Part shown: positions 52,501-61,500 of the stretch, in pieces
How the letters are laid out: every line of letters starts with the position of its first letter
How positions within the stretch are numbered: the stretch's first letter is position 1
DNA from: Blastomussa wellsi
Lineage: Eukaryota > Cnidaria > Anthozoa > Scleractinia > Plerogyridae
Direction of reading: 5' to 3'
Assembly: GCA_947652115.1 (NCBI GenBank)
Contig: OX393565.1
Coordinates: 25,196,628-25,260,627 of the forward strand
DNA length: 64,000 bases
Position numbers and translations under genes: made by a program
The notes under the pieces: model-generated
What the model saw: the letters and a program-made list of their open reading frames with translations, nothing else
The model's database searches: none
Told to the model about the DNA's origin: nothing

Positions 52501-55500
52501 ATGCCTAATAACCTTTATAAGCAGTTATCTCGTATAAAACAATAACCGAGAGAACTCTCACGCGCTAATTGGTTGAGAGCGATGGTGCATGAAAGTATAG
52601 ACCATGAAAGTGACGTAGCATGTAACGTAACGTTACAAAAACTTTGGAAAACTTGAGAAAGTGGCCCCGCTTTTCAATGAAACAGATCTGGTGAGTTGTG
52701 GAAAGTGAGCTGAAATTTCCTACACATTCGACGGCTTCAATATCAAAAATGTGATGAGATGAGATGAGATGTCACGAGCGCACGTTTTTCCGTCTACTAC
52801 TCTGGTATTGTATAAAACGAATCAACCAAACCAGCCAAGAACCAGTCGAGATCCCAGTAGAAGACATCAGTAAAAGATTACCAATTGCTGAAAAAAAATC
52901 ATTTTGATTTTAAGCATATAATATTCTCCTAACCAGTACTGTATGGCATTTATGGACTTAATTATTTTTCTTACAGACGATTTGAGCAGGCATTAGAGGA
53001 AGGTGACACATTGATTCGCAGTGTGGATGAAGGTTCCAAACAGGTCCCAGGCCATCGTCATGTTGGCAGGCAGGCCTCGTTCAATCTGATAGAGAGAAGT
53101 CTGGCGGTGAGAGTAGCAATGATTGAGTTACAGAAAGCGTTTGATTGCGCTGAAGGCGCACATCACGTGACGACAGCTGTTGGAGGAGGCCTGGAGCATA
53201 GATATGATTACATGATGAGTTTGTTCAAACACGTGGATGCTCTAGCGACTCTTTTGCTGTTTTGGAAGTCCAAGGCTGCAGGTTTGTTAAAAAGCTTCAT
53301 TTCATTTCAGATGGTAAACGTAATCGAAATTGCTTTAAAAAATAAACGCTTGGCGGAAAGGGCCCCTTCGTCATATCAGTCATTAGGATCGCTTGCAGAT
53401 CATTCCCCAAGCAATTTGTACATTGTTTTGTTTCGTTGCGTGTTTGTTGCCGCAAGGTTGTGTGATAACTAGGCAGAGGCTTGTTGTTATTTGAATGGTG
53501 GTCACCCGTGGTGCACTCTATATAAAGCGTACGTGTTTACCATTGAATTTCCAAACTTGTCTTTGCCTCATCCAGTCATGTCACGCCATATCTCTCTGTG
53601 CATTTTCCGAGTTTCCTCGTATCTTTTTGTGAAAGGAGGTTTATCACAATATTTTTGTCATTTTTAACACTATAGCGAATTGTTGAATAGAAGAGAACCT
53701 CAAAATACGTTTGCTATTGTAGAAAAATCACCTCTGGGCGAAGAGGCAAGAATAAACCAAATAGCAGCCAGGATGGTTAAGGACGAGAAACGTCGGCTTG
53801 CAGACAACGCACTTGAAAAATTTAGGCTAAATTATTAAGAAGCGCTTGTTTTATTTTCCAGATTCTACATCTAATGTTCCTCTTGATGTCGACTTGAATC
53901 GACCCAGTGCCCTGAAGGTATCCAATCCATTCGTTGTATTAAATGAAGGCATTGCTGAAACGCTCGGAAAACCCATGTTTGAAAAGAACATTGCTCCCAA
54001 AAGGTAAGTATCTAAACCGATGATTTCTTCCCAATTTGGTGAAGGTAGAGCGTGAGCAATTTGAAGGAGAAACTTGATAGAAAGGTTGGCAGTTAGTACG
54101 CTTAAGTTTGCTTAAAATTATTGTGTTGACATTATTGCAGGAAGCTGGGACTATAGTTCCGTTCCATGTAACGTAGTAAAGAGCAAATATCCAGTATAGA
54201 AGCTAGGTGGGCGTGAAGTAAAAAAGACTTTTTGCAATTGAGTAAAATCTGAGCTACCGCGTGGTAATATTAGGTCCTTGCCCAGACCACAGAAACACTT
54301 AATTTAGACGCGATCTCTTAATGATTATGTTCTCTAATATCCGAGGACTTTTCATTGTTAGATGCTGCGTTCTTTTAGTCCCTTTCTCAACAACCCCAGG
54401 TGATCAAACAAATCAAACCACTGAACAACCTCAGGTGATCAAACCATAAAATATTTTTTCTGTGGATTTCTGTCATCAGCTTGGAGGCCGTGGCAAAGAG
54501 GTTACATGTCAACCTTTCAAAAGTGATCGTATACAACTGTTGTCCGGCTGTCTCGTCATTTGGAGGAATCTCTCGCAGAGGTTTGCAACACTCCCCTACC
54601 CACCCCTTCCTGATGCTGTTTTTATAACTCTTCCCAGTTCTCCCAAACTGAACGTATATGACTTCCTTTTGTCAAAACAAGACGCTTACATGAAGATGTG
54701 CTGTTTTTGACAGATGTCCACTGGCCTTCTTCCAATCCGGTTGTTCTGAATACTGGAAGTCTCTGGACAGAGACTGTTCGAGATCCTAACACTGTTGCCA
54801 GGGATTTGCTGTCCAGAATGCTGAAACTGCTCAAAGGTAATGTACGGGTGATTGAAAAACACGAGTGAGAGTGGGAGTCGATGGAAGGTTCTTATTCTCG
54901 CAGTTTCGTTTTTCTTGTCTCGAATGGCCAGGAGTTTACGTAGCTCAGTTCATGGGTTTGAATCCTGTTCGGGACTCAGATAATTTCTTTGTCCCGCGCC
55001 CGTGTCATAGTGAATATTTCACCGTTCTCATTTTTTTTCAGCGAGCTAAAAATTTACCACCTTTCATGTTAAAGGTGAAGCTGATTGGTTAAAAAATATT
55101 TTCATGGTGTAACTGGCTAATTGATTTTCTTAGCTTCTCTTTTCTTGGGAGCGGTGGACTTAAATTGCGGCACCCGATAATCGTTTGGGTGGAGGGGGAA
55201 GGGAAGTTTACAAACGGAACATAAGACTTCGTGGTGCGCGTTTATTTTTTTTCAGATGTAGCTGAGAACCATGGCGGTATCGTAGATTCCAAGTCAGTAG
55301 CTAATGTGACAAGGAGCCCCGAATTCCAGGCCCTTGCACGAGGTACTGCAGAACTTCAGAGCGTCAACCTGGACTCGCTCACCTCGGACACGGCCAAAGT
55401 GTGCTTCTATGTGAATACCCTCAATCTTCTGATTGCACATGCGTCGCTGATCCAGTGTGCTGACGACTCTGGGGAGAATGAAGTGGAATGTCCGATCACC

Positions 55501-58500
55501 CGGCATGCTTCATTCACCCGGCTCATGGATGCATTTTCTGCCTCTGATGGGGAGGGGAGAGGTGGAGATTCAGTTCCCTTGACCGCCCTAGAGAGGATCG
55601 CCTTTCTCAAGCAGCACTGTTACTGCATCGGACAGCTGGGCATAGTCAGGTGAGATCTCCCCCTACCCTCTGAAAGGGGTGCTAGTCTCCCTGCCTCATC
55701 TGTCCTAGCATTATGTCAGATTTTCCTGACTATTTGGCAGCCTCCATTTGTGCTCCCTTCAATAAGTCTGCGTTCGATCTTAGTGGCTCATCAGGCCGGA
55801 GCTTATCCCGGCTTCCGTAGCATGAAGTGACTGAGAGTATTTTTACTCCCCCCCCCCCCCTAGTCCATCGCAGGGTTTCCTGCTTCTCCCCGCCCCCCCC
55901 CCCCCCCCCCCAACTTTAAATTCGTCGGTACCAATTTATACTACACCTGGTTATAGAGTCTTTTCAGCAATCCAATATGGCCGCTTGTCACGTGCGTGAA
56001 AATGCTCTATAGTGAGATCCTAGAAGAGCATAGTGTCTTGCCCAGAAACACAACAAGATGCCTCGACCGAGGCTTGAACCCGGACCTCTTGGTCCGGAGA
56101 CCAGCACACATTCCATTTAAACACCGCGCCTCCCGCAGTTTTCACAAATATGTAGAGCAGTATAATTTATATCAATAAACTGATGTTAGTTCCGGACTGG
56201 AGGACCAGTAATACAAACACATCATCTTGTAAACTTGTTACCTTGTGCTGAATTCCCAGTAATCTGCCGTTACAGCGTGTTCGTGTTTATTTACAGTGCG
56301 TTCGATCTGCAGTTCGTTATCTTACACAAGGGACTGGTACCGCCAAGCACGTTTGGAGAGGGCGTAGTTATGTGTTATCCAGGTAGAACTTATCACAGCG
56401 TTACTCCACTAGAGCGAGCTTCAATTGAGTGACGTAAAACCAAACCCAAAGTAATTACTTTGGCCAATGGCAAAGGACACAGACAATCCAGTGATCCCGC
56501 ACGAATCCCAGAGCGCGGGAAAACATGCACGTGCGAGTTACGATTGGTTTTGGTTTTACTCGCGTAAGATTTTTAAACAATTAATAAGCGTAGCAATGCA
56601 AAACCAAAGCAATTCGCTAATTACTTTCGACACTTAATTGAAAACCGCTCTATCACACAGCATTTACATTGTACATATCACAACTAAGTTTATTGTCTCG
56701 CCTTCGCGCTTATTTCAATCCTGACGTTTCTGACGCATGTACGCTGCGAGCAATCGTTTTTTTCTTGACATCCGTGTTTTTGCGTTGCTCCAGTGTTGTC
56801 CCTCGCTAGGAAAAGGAAGAAACTGCTCATAGTCTATCACAAACTACTATCTTTCCACTGACTGTTAATGAAGCCTAGTCAGCCACTCATTGAAATCCAT
56901 GAAATCTACCATTTTAGATGGCATCGAAATTGTGGAAATTGGTTTGTGGAGCAAAATCTTAAACTAACAGGTCACAACGATGCCACTAACCTGATACAAC
57001 GGGCGACTGAAAATAGAGTTTCACGTGAATTATAAAATCTAAAATGTCGTATGCCAACAAAACAAAGGCGTGTACAGACCACATTGATATTATACTTGTT
57101 GAAACCAAACCAAGCCAAAATTAAATAACACTGATTATTTCGTGAAAAAAAGCCCACAGTTATTACTAGTAAGGCCTGTTGTTATATTTTCTAGAATTTG
57201 TTTTGTTACTTTATTTTTGTAGACCTTCATTTTTAGAGAATTTTTTCCAATTGTAACTTTCAGAACGATATGCTGATGACGACAAGAGAAGGTTTAAACT
57301 GAGTACCGCTGAGAAGCGAATCATTTTTGCTATCTGTGACGGTTGTGTGTCTTCTCCGAAACTTCAGGTGAAGTCTTAAATGAGTTATTTTATCGATGGA
57401 TCCTGTTTCTAATGGCCCATCAAAATGTAAGACGCCGATCGACCTGAGTGAGACGGAGTTGACAGAAGTTAAAGGTACTTTTTTACTTGCAGGTCTTTGA
57501 TGTGGATGGATTGGACGCACAGCTATCCATTGCTGTAGTCTCGTACATAAATTCCCGGGTATCTTTGAATCAAGAGACTGGGCAGATCACCCTGCCGGAA
57601 CTTCTTCACTGGTACAGAAAAGATTTTGAATTTAAAGCACTAGATCCTTCAAGCCTCGATTCACCCGGAGGACCTGATGTTTCACTGCTGCTGCAGCTGG
57701 AGCCGTATCTTTATCCCGATTCCGCTGCAATACTGCAACAAATGCTTCCAAACATCACAGAAATCGCTTTTACCCCATTTTGTTGGACTTTTGGCTACAG
57801 TTTTGAGTCTGCGATGCTCGAGCGGTCTAATTCGGCCTCAGCCTTCCACCGATCCAATTCTCTCCCGGACGTTCTTCTCAGCATGGAGTTGTCTACTCTT
57901 GCGAGGTCAAGAAAAGGTGGAAAAAGAGGAATGTTTAGCTTGAACGAAGTAACGTTCGAGTATTTAGAAGAAACCTCGCCGTTGATCGCAGCATTAACAA
58001 GCTTGGTGTGCTCTGCTCCTGTCAAATTGCAGATATCTGAACAACACAGTGCACAATACTCTAGCGAAACTTCAGAGTCTGCGGACGAAACCCACGAGTA
58101 TCCTTTTAAAGTTGCTCTCGAGAAAACCGCAATGTTCCCTTTTCTTCAGCGGTACATTGCTTGCAAGCTGTATACGATAGCAAACATGTTGACACTGAGT
58201 CCCCCGGAGTCAGAGGATCCTGGTGGTAGCTGCGGAAGTTATGACCTAATCAGGCTGGATTCGAACTTACAGCTGTTACCAGGAGAGCGCAAACCACCAG
58301 AAATCTCGCTGTTTTCCGTGGCTCTGGCACCGGAAGGCAGTCGGCCTCTGCAGAATGCTATCCTTATAGCTAGCGATTTTTACTTGCGCAAAGGTTATTT
58401 TGAAGAACTCTTAGAGTTGATAAGTTCATCGAATCTTCGTGGAGATGGTGTAGGAGGCCCAGATATCGACTTTTTGTTGAGCTCGGCCATTCTGAGCAAG

Positions 58501-61500
58501 GGAGGGGCGAGATCTGAGCTCCGCAAACAGCTGAAAACCGTTTTCAAGCAATTGAAGATTCCGGAATTAAAGTCACTGAACCACGTTGTACAGAAGAAAC
58601 CTTGGGTTCTTCTCCCTCGGGTCACAGATCACCATCAGCTGACTCGGCTTGTTTTAAGAAAACTGAACGAGTGGAGTGCTACTACCTGTATTGATCTGAT
58701 TGATCTTTGTTTATCGCGTCCGACCAAGAACTCTGCCTTAAGAAAAGACTTGGAGAGGAAGAGAAAAGAGATATCTTTGCATCAAAAGGTAGCGAGCAGG
58801 ATTTCCGTCTTAATTTTATTTTTTTTTTTCAATTTTAGCCAGGTAATTACTTTCCAAAAAAAAAACATTTTTTTGGTAAAAGGGGATTCGCAAGAACCAG
58901 CCAAAAACCAGTGTTATTCATTGTTTTTTTTTTCCGGTTTTTTCTACTGTCTTTCGTTCATATCGCTGTTTCTGTCTCTCTCTGTGTAATTGTTCTTGTT
59001 GGTGCATATTTAAGAGCAAGAGAGGTCTTCTGAATACTCGCACCATCACCGCACATCTCAAATTTTCATTTTTTTTTCTCAGATTGCTCGGTGTGCAAAA
59101 GCGCCTCAGTTTCAATCGACCCACTCAGAACAAGAACAGCATTCCTTGCTGAATCTCAAGCAGTGGCAGGGCGTGGCATCCATGTCCGAGGAAGACCCGC
59201 GAGTTGTTATGGAGTTTTTGCTGTCTGTTCAACAGTTCGATCTTTCCGCAGAATGGGCCGAGCTTCACAATCTTCCAAGTCATTTTCATAAGGTGCGTAA
59301 ATGAGACCTCAGATGGCATGTCTAGTCAAACACATTCACTCTAGTGCTGCTGACACCTTGTTGTCACGGACAGCAGTTTTGGCCTCTAGCTTATGAATCT
59401 TAAATGAACCATTTTACGAGGTAGCGTAATCAAGAAATGACGCGATCCTTAACAGGAGCCCACCAATTTAAGAAATTGGGGAACAGAAGCCTAAAAGAAT
59501 TTCAGGGCTTCAACAGGATTCCAACCTTTGAGCTCCGTGATACCGGTGCGATGCTCTACGCTATGAAACCACACATTGGGAACCAGGTTATTATCACTGT
59601 AGGTGTCTGTAAGTTGTCGCTTTTTTGTTGTGTAATGATGGTTAATTTCTTCTTGACTATCCCTCTATGACTAGCTTAACTGTGACTTATTTGAAACAGA
59701 CCATCAAAGAAAGTCAACTGAAGCACCTTCTTGCCAACAGTTCAGAAGAGCACATGAAAGCGTACCGGATTTTAGAAGGGCTTCAAGATCACGAAATGTC
59801 TCTTTCTATCTGCGAGTCTCTTCTTTCACAAAACCTTCACGTTGGTCAAACGCTGTTTATAATCCAATTCATGCTCACCAACCTCACCTCTCTGCTGTCT
59901 CCAATTCGCATAGAGAGGTTACTTTGCACCAAGATGGGCGCCAAAGCGCTGCTGTGCTTACCAGACTCCGCGCGACCGCATTATGAACACCTTGTTTCCA
60001 GGCCACCCCTGTTGCTGGAGCAACTTCTTATGAATATGAAAGTGGAGTGGGCAGCTAAAGTGTTTCAGCGAATCCAGGTATGATGAATATTTGTTCCACG
60101 GTTTGACTGTAAAATGGAAATGTTGTTAATAGTGGTCAAGCACTTAGCTTCGAGATAGGTAGATAGCTTTCAGGCGTGACAGTGAAACAAAGGATATAGA
60201 TAGTTCGAATGAACATAGCTTAGTTAAAAAAATCCAAACTGGCAGGGGGCAGACCCATTGTCGTCCCCAGAGCCACTTGTCCCTCTTAGCCGGCTGGGCC
60301 TGTGCACAAGGAACAAGTGGCTCTAGGGACACATGATTTGATTCGTTGAAATAAAACAAAGGGCGTCCAATCACATCCACCGTTTTAAACGTGCTAATGA
60401 TTTAGGATTTTAAAACGGCTGATGTGATTGGACTTCCTCTGTTTGATTTCAGCGAATCAAATCATGTGTCCCCAGAGCCACTTGTTCCTCGTGCACAGGC
60501 CCAGCCGGCTGAGAGGGACAAGCGGCTCTGGGGACGAGAATGGGGGACAGACCGTTCGGCTATTTACAAATCGCCACTGAGGCTTGAACTCGGGACTACC
60601 GAGAAACAATCCCGCTTGTGGCAGGGATGGAGGCCTTGACCCTGACCGCTCGATCAGGATTTCGCTGCGCACTTATCATTAAGCCCGGGCCAAACAAGTA
60701 TGAGAATTGTCTTCAACTCTCGTCGACTATTCATCAACTCCGGCCCAACGGGAGGAAACTCTCATTGTCTCGCATGAACTATTTGAGCACGTCAAAGTCG
60801 ACGAGAGCGCACGAGTGTCGAGGAAAGTACCCGAGAGTCGATGATGGTGCTTGAGAGTTTTAGCCCAAATGAGAGCAACACTTTGAACTCTAGCCACCTC
60901 TCATCCACCTTTGGCCTGGACCACCGCGCTTGTCCTTGTAAACGTATTTTATACTGCATTTCAATAGGTGGACGTGAGCTGCATGGAGGATGTAGAGAGT
61001 CTTGGTGATCACGGATGCACAGTGAAGGCATTTGATGAACTATTGGCTAAGTACTCCTCTAAGGCGCTGGAGTTTCAAGTTGTGCAAATGGAACGAAGTC
61101 AAACTAAGGGTGAGAAATTATACGAGAAAACGTTTGTACCAGATAAACGTAATTAAAAACCTAAGGGAAAAATCCTAAAAATTGTGTTGCGCTGCTTAAG
61201 ATACCCTTGCCAAGAAATATCATTACTTGTTTAATGTTAATGTCACAGCGATATTCGGTAGAAGCGTTAATTTGCAGGTTTACGCAAATTTTCAACTTCT
61301 TTTTGAAATCTAGAAAATCTTTTGACATACTTTGGTTATAGGGGCGTGAATTGTTCTACAAGATTTTATAAGCTTAACAATTTTTAGTTTTTGACATGCG
61401 GTGCTTTGTTTCTTAGCTAGCGATAACAGTTTTAATTAGAAGCATATATTTGAACGAATTTTCCATCCTTTACAGAGCTTTGTAGCAGCATCATGCAGAG

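Larger units (their letters stand above)
54714..57640 (+). other. DUF547-like domain of ZFYVE26 (exons 15-19)
   Basis: Joined across introns, residues about 1460-1742 show: DLLSRMLKLLKDVAENHGG and SPEFQALARGTAELQSVNLD (a SPEF..-ELQ-VDL motif); AKVCFYVNTLNLLIAHA (the FwiNlYNaLviHa motif); YCIGQLGIVSAFDLQFVILH (the Y-iGG...iE-.iLR motif); FAICDGCVSSPKLQVF (the FALnCG..ScPplrvy motif); and LDAQLSIAVVSYIN, then GQITLPELLHWYRKDF (the final l.WYr.DF motif). Order and spacing match the DUF547 family as I remember it. The two cysteines of the NCG..SCP motif are replaced by D and S. The function of DUF547 is unknown. Confidence 0.75.

Noticed and set aside
54945..54985. Functional tRNA gene
   Set aside because: A- and B-box-like words are present, but the anticodon arm is missing and no cloverleaf can form.
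57487..58989. A continuous 500-codon plus-strand frame taken as one exon
   Set aside because: The real exon is 57493-58788. Past the GTAGCG donor the frame turns into poly-Phe intron sequence, and the next exon (59083) joins in phase.
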